A stretch of DNA of 57,883 nucleotides from Lachnospiraceae bacterium (GTDB lineage: Bacteria; Bacillota; Clostridia; Lachnospirales; Lachnospiraceae), in assembly GCA_019421365.1 (NCBI GenBank), contig JAHZFJ010000027.1, forward strand, positions 1-57,883. Direction: 5' to 3'. Positions within the stretch are counted from its first letter, which is position 1. Each line of letters starts with the position of its first letter. Both the position numbers and the translations under genes were made by a program. A model generated the notes under the pieces. It was not told the origin of the DNA. It ran no database searches and saw only the letters and a program-made list of their open reading frames with translations. Below, piece after piece: positions 28,029 through 36,733 of this stretch.

Positions 28029-29705
28029 CTAAGCTGGTTTATAAGAACTTTTTAATGATACAATTCGGTTAAATACTAAATGATCTTCTTTTGAATCTTT
28101 GCAATCTACACAGAAGTAGCCTTGTCTTAAGAATTGGAAACTATCTAGTGATTTAGCCTCTTTGATTGCAGGTTCAATATAACATTCATTAAGAATTGTT
28201 AATGAATTTGGATTTAAGTTAAGTGTTCCATCTTCATTGTACACTCCTTTTTCTTCGTCTACTATATTCTCATATAGGCGAACTTCTGCCTTTACAGCAG
28301 TTGTAGCTTCAACCCAGTGAATTGTGCCTTTTACTTTTCTTCCTGTAAATCCGGTACCACTCTTAGTTTCAGGGTCATACGTACAGTGAACTTCTGTAAC
28401 ATTACCGTTCTCATCTGTTATATAATCCGTACAAGTTACGAAGTATGCATTCATTAAACGTACTTCATTTCCTGGGAATAATCTAAAGTATTTCTTAGGA
28501 GGTTCAATCATGAAATCATCACGATCAATATATAATTCTCTACCAAATGGTACTTTTCTAGTTCCCATCTCTGGATTTTCTTGATTAACGGCAGCATCAA
28601 CATACTCAATTTCGCCTTCAGGATAATTCGTAATAACAAGCTTAATTGGATCTAGTACTGCCATCACCCTAGGTCTCTTAAGTTTAAGGTCCTCGCGAAT
28701 ACAGTACTCTAACATAGCATAGTCAACAGAACTGTTACTCTTTGATACACCACATAACTCCATAAACTTACGGATAGATTCTGGTGTAAAACCTCTTCTT
28801 CTTAATGCACTAATAGATACTAATCTTGGATCATCCCAACCGTCTACGATATTTTCTTCCACTAGTCTCTTAATATATCTCTTTCCAGTAATAACATTTG
28901 TAAGATACATCTTAGCAAATTCAATTTGCTTTGGTGGATTTTCATATTCTAATTCTCTTACAACCCAGTCATATAGTGGTCTATGATCTTCGAATTCTAA
29001 GGTACAGATAGAATGCGTAATTCCTTCAATAGCATCTTCAATTGGATGCGCAAAGTCATACATCGGATAGATGCACCATTTGTCACCTGTATTATGATGA
29101 TTCATACGAGCCACACGATAAATAACTGGATCTCTCATATTAATGTTTGGAGATGACATATCAATCTTCGCTCGTAATACTTTCGTACCGTCTTCGAATT
29201 CACCATTCTTCATTCCTTCGAATAAAGCAAGATTTTCTTCTACGCTTCTATCGCGATATGGGCTATTTTTTCCTGGCTCCGTTAATGTACCTCTGTATTC
29301 TCTTATCTCGTCTGCTGTTAAATCACATACGAAAGCTTTTCCCTTTTTAATTAACTTAACAGCTGCTTCATACATTTGATCAAAGTAATCCGATGCAAAG
29401 AATAGACGATCTTCAAAATCTCCACCAATCCATTTTACATCTTCGATAATAGATTGAACGAATTCTGTCTTCTCTTTCGTTGGATTTGTATCATCAAAAC
29501 GAAGATTGAATTTTCCATTATATTTTTTTGCTAAACCATCATTTAATAATATAGATTTTGCATGTCCGATATGAAGATAACCATTTGGTTCTGGCGGAAA
29601 TCTTGTAACTACCTGTTTACAATGACCCTCTTCAATATCTTTATCAATTATCTGCTCAATGAAGTTCTTAGATATAACTTCTTTCTCTGTTGAAACATTG
29701 TCCAT
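28029..29705 (-). CDS. glnS: Glutaminyl-tRNA synthetase
   Basis: A class I synthetase charging tRNA-Gln directly. The HIGH motif is in PPEPNGYLHIGHAKS near residues 38-52; the KMSKS loop appears as GVSKSN near 285. NFRFDDTNP-type residues (NLRFDDTNP) and DDPRLVSI are characteristic of GlnRS and distinguish it from GluRS. The 558-residue length is standard. GGAGGAG precedes ATG 29705. Downstream partner is the DUF2225 gene. Confidence 0.95.
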   Translation of the reverse strand: MDNVSTEKEVISKNFIEQIIDKDIEEGHCKQVVTRFPPEPNGYLHIGHAKSILLNDGLAKKYNGKFNLRFDDTNPTKEKTEFVQSIIEDVKWIGGDFEDRLFFASDYFDQMYEAAVKLIKKGKAFVCDLTADEIREYRGTLTEPGKNSPYRDRSVEENLALFEGMKNGEFEDGTKVLRAKIDMSSPNINMRDPVIYRVARMNHHNTGDKWCIYPMYDFAHPIEDAIEGITHSICTLEFEDHRPLYDWVVRELEYENPPKQIEFAKMYLTNVITGKRYIKRLVEENIVDGWDDPRLVSISALRRRGFTPESIRKFMELCGVSKSNSSVDYAMLEYCIREDLKLKRPRVMAVLDPIKLVITNYPEGEIEYVDAAVNQENPEMGTRKVPFGRELYIDRDDFMIEPPKKYFRLFPGNEVRLMNAYFVTCTDYITDENGNVTEVHCTYDPETKSGTGFTGRKVKGTIHWVEATTAVKAEVRLYENIVDEEKGVYNEDGTLNLNPNSLTILNECYIEPAIKEAKSLDSFQFLRQGYFCVDCKDSKEDHLVFNRIVSLKSSYKPA

Positions 29706-30027
29706 GATTCTATGTCTCCTCCTAAGTTACTATTGTATAATCATGTATATCGAACCATTATTGTCAAGCAGATATTCTCAATCCTTTATCCCACTTGCCG
29801 TTAGCTCTAATACTAATAAAAGCCCAAAAATATTACTGGTTTGATTTACCAGCAGTTAGAAAGTAGATTACTTTCAACTTTATCATAACACACTTACTCC
29901 ATTTAGAAAAGTAGTATTAATAATATTTTCCTATATTGATACTTATATACTAGTAAAATTAAAAACATAATTCTAAGATTCTATAGAAAAAAGCTGTTAC
30001 ACTTTCATTGTGCAACAGCTACATATC
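29706..30027. other. Intergenic region: glnS leader hairpins and a terminator
   Basis: No gene is visible. Two short perfect hairpins lie upstream of glnS, CTGGT/ACCAG (29836-29852) and GAAAGTA/TACTTTC (29859-29875). At 29992-30020 AGCTGTTACAC/GTGCAACAGCT, with an A run to its left, is the terminator of the leftward hydrolase gene. I do not see a T-box. Confidence 0.6.
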
Positions 30028-30879
30028 TTACTTAAATTGATGACCACCTAATGTAAATCTTGGGTTTGATAATCTACCACTGAAATAGTAATAACCACTA
30101 AGATTTTTATTGACTGATTTTCCATTTTTAGTATATTTAATTGTTTTTGTTCCACTTAATGCAGCTTTTGCAGCCTGGATACATTGTTTCTCATTAGCGG
30201 AAGTAAACTTTCCATTATCGTATTCGTTTAATGCTTTATTCAATGAACCGTTTCTAACTGGACCAAATTGATATTTCTGATATACAACACCTTTTAGTGT
30301 GTCAGGAAATGCTTTTGATTCCATTCTATTTACTACAACTATCCCTACAGCTAATTTTCCTGCATAAGATTGATTTCCAGATTCACAATAAATAAGTGCT
30401 GATAATAATCTTAACTCAGCGCTTGAATAAGACGCAGCTTTTGTAGCCTTAGCAGTTGTTTTAACCGTTGTCTTTGTCTTAGTTGTACTGGTTTTCTTTT
30501 TAGTTGTTGTTTTCTTCTTAGTAGTTGTTTTCTTTTTAGTTTCTTTTTCAGAATCTGTTGTTTTCTTAGAATCTGTTTCTTCATTCTTACTATCTTTTGC
30601 TGTTTCATTCGTTGTATCTTGTACTACATTTGAGTTTGACTCATCGTTCTCTGTCTTAGAAGCTTCTTCTGTAATAGTAGTATCTTCTGTTATGGTAGAG
30701 TCCCCTGTAGTATTACTTTCCTCAGCTTGTGAATCTTCGTCTATAACTGATGTATCCACTACTTCTGAGTTCTGTACTAGTTCAACTGTATTCACTTCCG
30801 CTGCAAATGCGTTGATACTTACTGTACTCGCTACAAATAATGCTGTAGTCATACAAAGCAAGAATTTTTTCATCTTCAT
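30028..30879 (-). CDS. Secreted SleB-like cell-wall hydrolase with charged linker
   Basis: A signal peptide (residues 1-27, ending NAFAAE) is followed by an acidic Ser/Thr/Glu-rich stretch to about residue 95, a Lys/Thr-rich stretch (TKKKTTTKKKT...) to about 145, and a Hydrolase_2 (SleB/CwlJ) domain. The catalytic Glu is in LIYCESGNQSYAGKLAVGIVVVNRM near residue 165. The family includes spore-cortex lytic enzymes and vegetative transglycosylases; a vegetative or sporulation role cannot be decided. ATG 30879 has AAAAGGAG at ideal spacing. The opposite-charge linkers may bind the wall. Confidence 0.85.
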   Translation of the reverse strand: MKMKKFLLCMTTALFVASTVSINAFAAEVNTVELVQNSEVVDTSVIDEDSQAEESNTTGDSTITEDTTITEEASKTENDESNSNVVQDTTNETAKDSKNEETDSKKTTDSEKETKKKTTTKKKTTTKKKTSTTKTKTTVKTTAKATKAASYSSAELRLLSALIYCESGNQSYAGKLAVGIVVVNRMESKAFPDTLKGVVYQKYQFGPVRNGSLNKALNEYDNGKFTSANEKQCIQAAKAALSGTKTIKYTKNGKSVNKNLSGYYYFSGRLSNPRFTLGGHQFK

Positions 30880-31371
30880 ATAAAATCTCCTTTTAATAAC
30901 CTTCAATCTGGTTATCTTTGGTTACATAATAACAATCGTTATATTATTATGAATTTGAAATTGTAAGTGCTTGTTCAAACACTCACTTGCAGTAGGAAAG
31001 CTATTTTACCGCTATCCACTTATTACTTACTAAGCTTCATAAAAGATTATAACAATTAAGAAACAAATCTGAAAAGCAAGTAACATTTTGTTAACAATTA
31101 CTTAATAAGTATAACATAGATGATAAATAAATCAAGTATTAAACGTGGATTTTTCATCCATAATAAACTACATATATTTACAATATGCATTTTTCATAGT
31201 ATTTGTTCACAAAAAATAATGCAATCGGATAAGTTATTTTCATAACTTTTGCCAATTGCATTATTTAATCAATAGAAACAATTATTTAATATTCTAAAAA
31301 TGATTTGCGATAATTGTTAAGTTTTACACTTTTCACAATTCCATTTATAGCCTTTTATTTCCGGCATAACT
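30880..31371. other. Intergenic region: hydrolase promoter region and a terminator
   Basis: No gene seen. An imperfect palindrome of AATAAC/GTTAT type near 30926-30950 and a hairpin at about 30963-30990 precede the hydrolase gene and could be control sites. The inverted repeat AATAATGCAAT...ATTGCATTATT (31215-31265) with an A run at its left is the terminator of the dehydrogenase gene. Confidence 0.5.
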
Positions 31372-32328
31372 CTATTTCACTGTATTTCTTTCAACTCCAG
31401 CCAAAAAAGCCCTCATATTCAAACATACTTCATCTACTACACGTCTTCTTGTTTCAACTGCTGCCCAAGCAATATGTGGTGTGATAATAAGTTTTGTACT
31501 ATCTTGAATACGTAATAATGGATTATCTGCCGCCATTGGTTCACTGGATAATACATCAAGTGCTGCCGCAGCAATCTTATCCTGCTCTAAGGCATCTGCA
31601 AGATCTGCTTCATTAATAATAGAACCTCTTCCAAGATTCAATATTACCGCTGAATCTTTCATCTTATCAAATTCGGCTGCCCCAATTAAATCTTTAGTTT
31701 GTTCGTTAAGCGGAGCATGAATCGATACAATATCAGATTGACTTAATAGTTCATCTAATGTTACCCTCGTATATTCTTGATTATTGTTCTTACCAGAAGT
31801 TGAATAATAGATTATGTTACAACCGAATGCCCTTGCAATCTTAGCAACTCCTCTTCCTATCTCACCAAGTCCAATAATTCCCCATGTCTTACCTTTTAAT
31901 TCAAAGAATCTCTTATCAAAATGGCTGAATATATCATTCTTAACATACGCTCCTGATTTAACGAAGGTATCATAATAACTTAACTTCTCATATACATAAA
32001 ATAACAATGCAAAGGTATGTTGCACTACTGCATCTGTTGAATACCCTTGAACATTCATTACCGTTATTCCTCTAGAATTGGTATATTCAGTATCAATGAT
32101 ATTCGTACCTGTTGCTGTTACACAGATTACCTTTAAATTCTTTGCCTCGGATAAAGTGGTCGCATTCATTGGCACTTTATTCACTATAATTACTTCTGCA
32201 TCTTTTACACGTTCAGGGGTTTCCTCTACTGTTGATAAACCATATACGGTTACCTCTCCGAATTCTTCAAGACATGTTAAATCAACATCATCACCTAAAC
32301 AATTTGCTTCTAAACATACTATCTTCAT
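31372..32328 (-). CDS. D-2-hydroxyacid dehydrogenase
   Basis: An NAD-dependent dehydrogenase of the glycerate/phosphoglycerate type, about 318 residues. The Rossmann motif is WGIIGLGEIGRGVAK near residues 148-162; the catalytic Arg is in LNLGRGSIIN, Glu in LSSEPM and His in ITPHIAWA, all present. Substrate is unknown; glycerate or hydroxypyruvate is typical. ATG 32328 (MKIVCLE) follows GGAGG. Confidence 0.9.
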   Translation of the reverse strand: MKIVCLEANCLGDDVDLTCLEEFGEVTVYGLSTVEETPERVKDAEVIIVNKVPMNATTLSEAKNLKVICVTATGTNIIDTEYTNSRGITVMNVQGYSTDAVVQHTFALLFYVYEKLSYYDTFVKSGAYVKNDIFSHFDKRFFELKGKTWGIIGLGEIGRGVAKIARAFGCNIIYYSTSGKNNNQEYTRVTLDELLSQSDIVSIHAPLNEQTKDLIGAAEFDKMKDSAVILNLGRGSIINEADLADALEQDKIAAAALDVLSSEPMAADNPLLRIQDSTKLIITPHIAWAAVETRRRVVDEVCLNMRAFLAGVERNTVK

Positions 32329-32412
32329 ATGCAACCTCCGCTGTCTAATATTATCACATTAATTCTATCTGTTTTCTTATTAGATTGCAAGTAAACGAGT
32401 AATACTGAATAC

Positions 32413-32727
32413 TTATTTTGCGTAATTAGCATATTCCATAATATTTTGGTTGATTCCTTCACCAACAATCTCTAAGATTTTTTCATAACAATTATCTGTC
32501 TCACTATTCATTACTTTAACATATAGTTCTGACATGGCAATCTGTGTATAAGCGCTATTTACACCTACTTTAATCTTAACATTTAAACATTCATCTTCCA
32601 CTGATATGCTAATATCATCAGAATCTTTTGTTTCTGCGCATAAACGCTCAATTACTGCATTCACATCGTGAATCATTTGAAATGAAGTCGTTGCTTTATC
32701 TATGATACCTTCGATTGATTTGTTCAT
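32413..32727 (-). CDS. Small acidic protein, unknown
   Basis: A 104-residue soluble protein that I do not recognise. A helical N terminus (IEGIIDKATTSFQMIHDVNAVIERL) is followed by an acidic segment and a possible beta pair. GGAGGAA lies 8 bases before ATG 32727, which supports translation. It is 78 bases upstream of the dehydrogenase start and may share its transcript. Confidence 0.6.
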   Translation of the reverse strand: MNKSIEGIIDKATTSFQMIHDVNAVIERLCAETKDSDDISISVEDECLNVKIKVGVNSAYTQIAMSELYVKVMNSETDNCYEKILEIVGEGINQNIMEYANYAK

Positions 32728-33082
32728 CACAAATTCCTCCTATAAGCTTTTTCTACATTATACTTGGTATTTCGATTTTTTCCAATCGATTCTAGCTATT
32801 TTTACTTGAATTAGGTATAATTTCACATGCTTTTTACGTGTTTTTCTTACTTCAATGGAGATAATATATTTCATAAGCAAAGTATCTCGCTTATAAAAAT
32901 TGTTCTTCATCTTAACTATCTCATGAGTTTCTACTATTATAATCATGTGTGAGATTATGCTATACGGTGTTAACTTAAGCATTCTAATTTGGATAGCGAC
33001 AAGTAATCCAGGCTGATGCATACTTGATTCAATAAAACTCTATGACAAATAGTATAACCAGCACGGGAAGTGAGGTCTCATT
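32728..33082. other. Intergenic region without a supported gene
   Basis: AT-rich; it must hold the promoters of the leftward gene at 32727 and of the small plus-strand gene at 33083. The 87-codon minus-strand ORF within it lacks a ribosome site and reads as low-complexity sequence. Confidence 0.5.
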
Positions 33083-33238
33083 ATGTCTTATATTGCTCCG
33101 CAAGTAAAACCCAAATTTGATACACTATCGGTTGGTCTACGTAACATCATCCTAGAGAGAGATGTTCAAATAAACACGATGCATGACTTAATTCGTGTTT
33201 TAGAGGATATTGTCAAAGAAGGCGAAGAAGAAGTATAA
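33083..33238 (+). CDS. Small 51-residue protein, unknown
   Basis: ATG 33083 is preceded by AAGTGAGG and opens a 51-codon frame: MSYIAPQVKPKFDTL, then LRNIILERDVQ, TMHDLIRVLEDIV and an acidic end KEGEEEV. It is amphipathic and helix-prone. A clean terminator follows 31 bases after the stop, which supports a real transcript. No family recognised. Confidence 0.65.
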   Translation: MSYIAPQVKPKFDTLSVGLRNIILERDVQINTMHDLIRVLEDIVKEGEEEV

Positions 33239-33269
33239 TTAAATTAATTTCCGAATAACTAAAAAGAAG

Positions 33270-33304
33270 GCAACTTTTCATTAGTGTAACTAGTGAAAAG
33301 TTGC
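33270..33304. terminator. Bidirectional terminator
   Basis: Arms GCAACTTTTCATTAGT (33270-33285) and ACTAGTGAAAAGTTGC (33289-33304), 16 bp with one wobble, between the small plus-strand gene and the S8-family gene. Confidence 0.88.
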
Positions 33305-33321
33305 TTTCTCGTTTTATACGC

Positions 33322-35013
33322 TTAAATTATATCTATGAGGCTTTGAAAAGCATTATAGATATTTACCTTGCCATATCCCCATGAATTATTGGGATAAGTA
33401 ATACCTGCCATTTGAACAGCACCTCGAATCAATAATGCTTTTATTTCTGGAGTTCCCATATCAGGAATATTATTATGAACTATCCCCCATTCTAATAACA
33501 TCGCTGCAATACCTGTAACATGAGCCGCTGCTAAACCAGTCCCTGATCCAGTAGTATATGATTTACTTAAATTAGGACCTAGTATATTCACTCCCGGTGC
33601 ACAAAAGTCTGGTTTCAAATTTTTTAATCTAGCTGGCCCCCTACTAGAATTCACATAGATACTCCCACTTTGTGAGTCGTAAGCCCCTACCGTTATCAGT
33701 GTATATGCATTTCCTGGCGATTGTATAATTGTATTAGTGTTAGGTTCAAGAAATAGTGTATCATCCGGTATAAAACCTTTAGATGGTAACCACATATGAA
33801 AAGTTGAGTCTAGTGAATTTCTAGATGTTATACGAAACCTCCAGACACCAACCGAAGGTTTTTGAAACCGGAATAATATAAGTTGGTCCCCAGTCTGTGC
33901 TTCTAAATTAATATTATTAGTCCATATTGTTGTATTATCAAAAAGCAAATCCCATCGTCTCGTTTCTATTATTCTAGATGGAAGTGATGTAAAAGATTCC
34001 CCCGTTGGCGAAATAACTTCTACTGCAAGAGAACTAGGTACAGCACTCCATAATTCTAATGAGAAAGATGGCCTACTAGCGCCAACATTTAATTCTACAA
34101 TAGATTCAGTGTTATTTCGTGTTATTTCACCCAAATAATGATGTCCCAGATTAAGCTCATTTCCAGCAGAAGTAATTATGGCAACTCCTGCATACTCAGA
34201 ATACCCAGAAATGATATTACTCAATACTCCTCTACTATCATGGCCTCCTTGGTTTGTGCCTAAACCAAGGCATATAACTATTGGTCTTTTTAGTTTTTGT
34301 GCAGATTGTAATAAATACCTTATAGCTAATATAATATCAGTTTCTTGATAACACGACGCCTCCTCCGGTATTAAAAAAAAGTCCCTTGTAAAGGGTTTTG
34401 CTTCTTTTAATTTAACTACTAATAATTCCGAATCCGGAACTATACCAGAAAAACCATTCTCATCACTTTCTGTGCCCGTAGCTACACCTGCTAACAAAGT
34501 ACCATGTCCATTAGTATCTGTAGAAGGAACAATATCAAATGGTCTATCACTCGTTAAGGCTAAGTTGATTTGATCGCGACTATATTCCGTTCCATAATAA
34601 AACTCAGATGGAAATGCATTTTCTGATTCTATTGTCTGATCCCATATAGAGATAATTCTAGTATTTCCATCTGCCTGTAAAAAGGCTGGATGCCTATAAT
34701 CAATACCTGTGTCAATAAATCCAACTAAAACATTGTTGCCCCGAAGACTTAAATTGGGTATTTGTTGAACTCTGTTAATATCAGAAACTTCTAAATCTAT
34801 ATAAGAAGTAAGATCAAAACAAGTCGGAAATCCTCCATAGCCAAAATAATTAATGCTATCTTTGCTTAATTCATTGGCAGGAACATGTATAATGGCATAT
34901 TTTTCATTTAAAATTGTTAGATCATCTTGCTCATATTCATTATATCTAGCAAATTCTATAATAACATCTGCATAGTCGTTACTCGTTATTTTATAACGTT
35001 CTCTTTCATTCAT
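33322..35013 (-). CDS. S8-family (subtilisin-like, Csp-type) protein lacking the catalytic serine
   Basis: A 563-residue subtilase-fold protein without signal peptide, resembling clostridial CspA/B/C-like germination proteases. Asp101 (FIDTGIDYRHP), His170 (TNGHGTLLAG) and the oxyanion Asn285 (SAGNELNLGHH) are present. The Ser motif GTSxAA reads SGTGLAAAHVTG, with Gly493 (GGT, 33537-33535) where the nucleophile should be. It should therefore be inactive as a protease unless another residue substitutes. The N-terminal 90 residues resemble a Csp prodomain. GGAGGG precedes ATG 35013. Single gene beside the integrated element. Confidence 0.85.
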   Translation of the reverse strand: MNERERYKITSNDYADVIIEFARYNEYEQDDLTILNEKYAIIHVPANELSKDSINYFGYGGFPTCFDLTSYIDLEVSDINRVQQIPNLSLRGNNVLVGFIDTGIDYRHPAFLQADGNTRIISIWDQTIESENAFPSEFYYGTEYSRDQINLALTSDRPFDIVPSTDTNGHGTLLAGVATGTESDENGFSGIVPDSELLVVKLKEAKPFTRDFFLIPEEASCYQETDIILAIRYLLQSAQKLKRPIVICLGLGTNQGGHDSRGVLSNIISGYSEYAGVAIITSAGNELNLGHHYLGEITRNNTESIVELNVGASRPSFSLELWSAVPSSLAVEVISPTGESFTSLPSRIIETRRWDLLFDNTTIWTNNINLEAQTGDQLILFRFQKPSVGVWRFRITSRNSLDSTFHMWLPSKGFIPDDTLFLEPNTNTIIQSPGNAYTLITVGAYDSQSGSIYVNSSRGPARLKNLKPDFCAPGVNILGPNLSKSYTTGSGTGLAAAHVTGIAAMLLEWGIVHNNIPDMGTPEIKALLIRGAVQMAGITYPNNSWGYGKVNIYNAFQSLIDII

Positions 35014-35260
35014 ACGAATATCCCTCCGATTCTATCTAGTTATTATGATTAAATATAACTAATCATTCAATTAACTCAACAGACCTATTAGGTTTATAAA
35101 TTCATTCCTTTCTCCAATAGTCTTTTTTACAAATTATGAATATTTTTTTATACTTATGACATATGTTTATGCATGCTGGTATAATTATCGATATCAAATC
35201 AAGATTAGATACATAAAAAAATATGACGAAAGAAGCAATTAATCATTCCAATAACAAACA
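35014..35260. other. Promoter region of the S8-family gene, chromosome side of the element
   Basis: AT-rich sequence without a gene. Its right end (from about 35234, AGCAATTAATCATTCC) is an imperfect copy of 49525-49540, so homology with the other element end extends a little beyond the perfect repeat. Confidence 0.5.
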
Positions 35261-35335
35261 AAAAACCCTTGTATTCACAAGGGTTTCACACTAAGCTGCC
35301 AAGCGGACTTGAACCGCCGACCTCCGCCTTACCAA
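35261..35335. repeat. Left attachment site: 75-bp direct repeat with tRNA-Thr 3' half
   Basis: Identical to 49552-49626. It holds the tRNA terminator hairpin and 42 bases of the tRNA-Thr 3' part (35294-35335), ending in the anticodon loop. This is the displaced original 3' end of the tRNA, left at the far end when the element inserted. Confidence 0.95.
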
Positions 35336-35432
35336 TTGGATTTATAGGGTTTTGTGATTGATTGTAATTAGTTGAAAGTATTGATTTTGTAAGCTTTTTC
35401 ACATAGTGTTATATGGTATTATGTGATTGGTT

Positions 35433-35625
35433 TGACTAACATTTTGTGAGTTTGTTAGTCAAATGTTAGTCATAATCTTCATTAGAAAAGTATTTAGATT
35501 GTTTTAGTCCTTAATAGTCCCCATGTTTTATGTAGTGGTTATTGATTTTTTTAGTACCAAATTAGTACCGATATGAGTAAAGAAAAAAGACTATTATAGG
35601 TGCTTTAGTCCCCAAATAGTCCCCA
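35433..35625. repeat. Left-end spaced repeats, candidate integrase arm sites
   Basis: TGTTAGTCA occurs at 35453-35461 and 35464-35472 (11-bp step), with an inverted TGACTAACA at 35433-35441. Three more paired units follow: TTTAGTCCTTAATAGTCC (35503-35520), TTAGTACCAAATTAGTACC (35551-35569) and TTTAGTCCCCAAATAGTCC (35604-35622). Each has two TAGT cores 10-11 bp apart, one helical turn. Confidence 0.65.
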
Positions 35626-35681
35626 TAACTATTGTACTATCATTAAATCTTTTATCTTACCAAACCTATGTGATATTCTAA

Positions 35682-35891
35682 TTAGATACACCAATTTATT
35701 TTGGTTTGTTCAATTAATATATACTTCCAATCTTCATCGAATCCCATATGCTTCAATAATGCAAAAGGATATTCAATAAATAGTTTTTCTAAATCACTTA
35801 TAAATTGCTCTCTCAATTGATTGCTAGATAATAATCTATATATCGCAAAGACGAAAGAAAAAGGAGTTCCTCTTTTTATCAACTTAACCAT
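35682..35891 (-). pseudogene. Abi_2-family (AbiD/AbiF-like) C-terminal remnant
   Basis: The 69 residues end in the typical close of Abi_2 proteins: SDLEKLFIEYP then LLKHMGFDEDWKYIL. Family members are about 300 residues long, so only the last fifth remains, with no convincing ribosome site at the apparent start. These proteins abort phage infection in lactococci. It lies directly after the GNAT gene terminator, at the far end of the element, where replacement of defence genes is common. Confidence 0.6.
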
Positions 35892-35913
35892 ATATAAATA
35901 ATAGATATAAAGT

Positions 35914-35947
35914 AAAGGCTAGAACACAACAAAGTGCTCTAGCCTTT
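35914..35947 (-). terminator. Terminator of the GNAT pair
   Basis: Arms AAAGGCTAGAACAC (35914-35927) and GTGCTCTAGCCTTT (35934-35947); the stem overlaps the stop codon of the GNAT gene. Confidence 0.8.
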
Positions 35948-36560
35948 ATTCATCTTTCATATAACGCATAAATTGAATCAAATAATCTCCATCTAAGTTT
36001 GTTTCATCATTATCTAATGTTCTTTTTCCAAACTGCTTAAATCCATTGTCTCCATAAAAATTTATCAGTTTTTCCTTATCCTCACACTCTAAGTATGCAT
36101 ATTTAAACCCTATCTCTTTACGTAAAAATCTCACTTTATTTATTGCCATTTGTAGAAGTTCTTGTCCTGATATTAGTGTATCATTACCCAAAGTAAAATT
36201 CTTTCCCAATTGCCCGATTAGTGCAGCTGGTATTATGTATAGCTTTTTATAATTATCATATGTACCATGTTGGCTTACTTTCTTTAATTCTGTTTTGCTT
36301 ACAGCACCTTTTGCTATTTCAAATGTCTTTATCGAAAGTGTATAATATCCAACTAACTCTTTTTCCTCTTCTGATTGCCAGAACACTAAATGCACTCTTG
36401 CTAGATCTCTTTTAGAAAACTCAATTGCTTTAAACTTTAGAAATTCTTCTACATCTGGATTTAATGGACATGAAAAAGAAGAGAGAATATTTTTTGTTCT
36501 CTCTTCTCCAAGTTGACTTATCATATCGCATAAATTAACTTGTAAAAATTGAGACATCAT
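35946..36560 (-). CDS. GNAT-family acetyltransferase, possible toxin
   Basis: A 204-residue protein. The GNAT core includes ELVGYYTLSIKTFEI (beta strands), the acetyl-CoA loop region LIGQLGKNFT, and YLECEDKEKLINFYGDNGF, a stretch I know from acetyltransferases on mobile elements. ATG 36560 overlaps the TGA of the upstream 58-residue gene as ATGA, so the two are translationally coupled. That arrangement, a small gene then GNAT with their own terminator, is typical of GNAT toxin-antitoxin systems; the toxin role is inferred. Confidence 0.75.
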   Translation of the reverse strand: MMSQFLQVNLCDMISQLGEERTKNILSSFSCPLNPDVEEFLKFKAIEFSKRDLARVHLVFWQSEEEKELVGYYTLSIKTFEIAKGAVSKTELKKVSQHGTYDNYKKLYIIPAALIGQLGKNFTLGNDTLISGQELLQMAINKVRFLRKEIGFKYAYLECEDKEKLINFYGDNGFKQFGKRTLDNDETNLDGDYLIQFMRYMKDE

Positions 36561-36733
36561 ACAAAAGTATCAAAAAAACTTTTGATTTCGTCTCCTTTTA
36601 AGTCTCTACATTCTCTTGTTAATTCAACATCTTTACCTTTTGTCAACTTTGAAGATTCTAAAGCTTGTGCAAATGTATGACCCAATTTTCTATCGCTAAT
36701 ATAAACAGTTTTTAATATACTTTTCGTAGCCAT
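36557..36733 (-). CDS. Small protein coupled to GNAT gene, candidate antitoxin
   Basis: A 58-residue ORF: MATKSILKTVYIS, then DRKLGHTFAQALESSK, then LTRECRDLKGDEIKSFF. AAAGGGTG stands just before ATG 36733 and the stop overlaps the GNAT start by 4 bases. The pattern of a short strand, a helix and a C-terminal DEIKSFF end resembles antitoxins paired with GNAT proteins. Not confirmed by search. Confidence 0.7.
   Translation of the reverse strand: MATKSILKTVYISDRKLGHTFAQALESSKLTKGKDVELTRECRDLKGDEIKSFFDTFV

Noticed and set aside
29706..29900. T-box upstream of glnS
   Set aside because: No TGGNACCGCG-type sequence and no antiterminator; only two short hairpins.
30907..31130. c-di-AMP (ydaO) riboswitch before the SleB-like hydrolase
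   Set aside because: Such hydrolases often carry one, but I find none of its conserved G-rich blocks here.
32758..33021. 87-codon minus-strand ORF
   Set aside because: No ribosome site, low-complexity Ile/Lys-rich composition and no supporting neighbours; treated as intergenic.
35294..35335. Second tRNA-Thr gene at the left end
   Set aside because: Only the 3' 42 bases are present; the 5' half is missing, so it is an attachment-site remnant.
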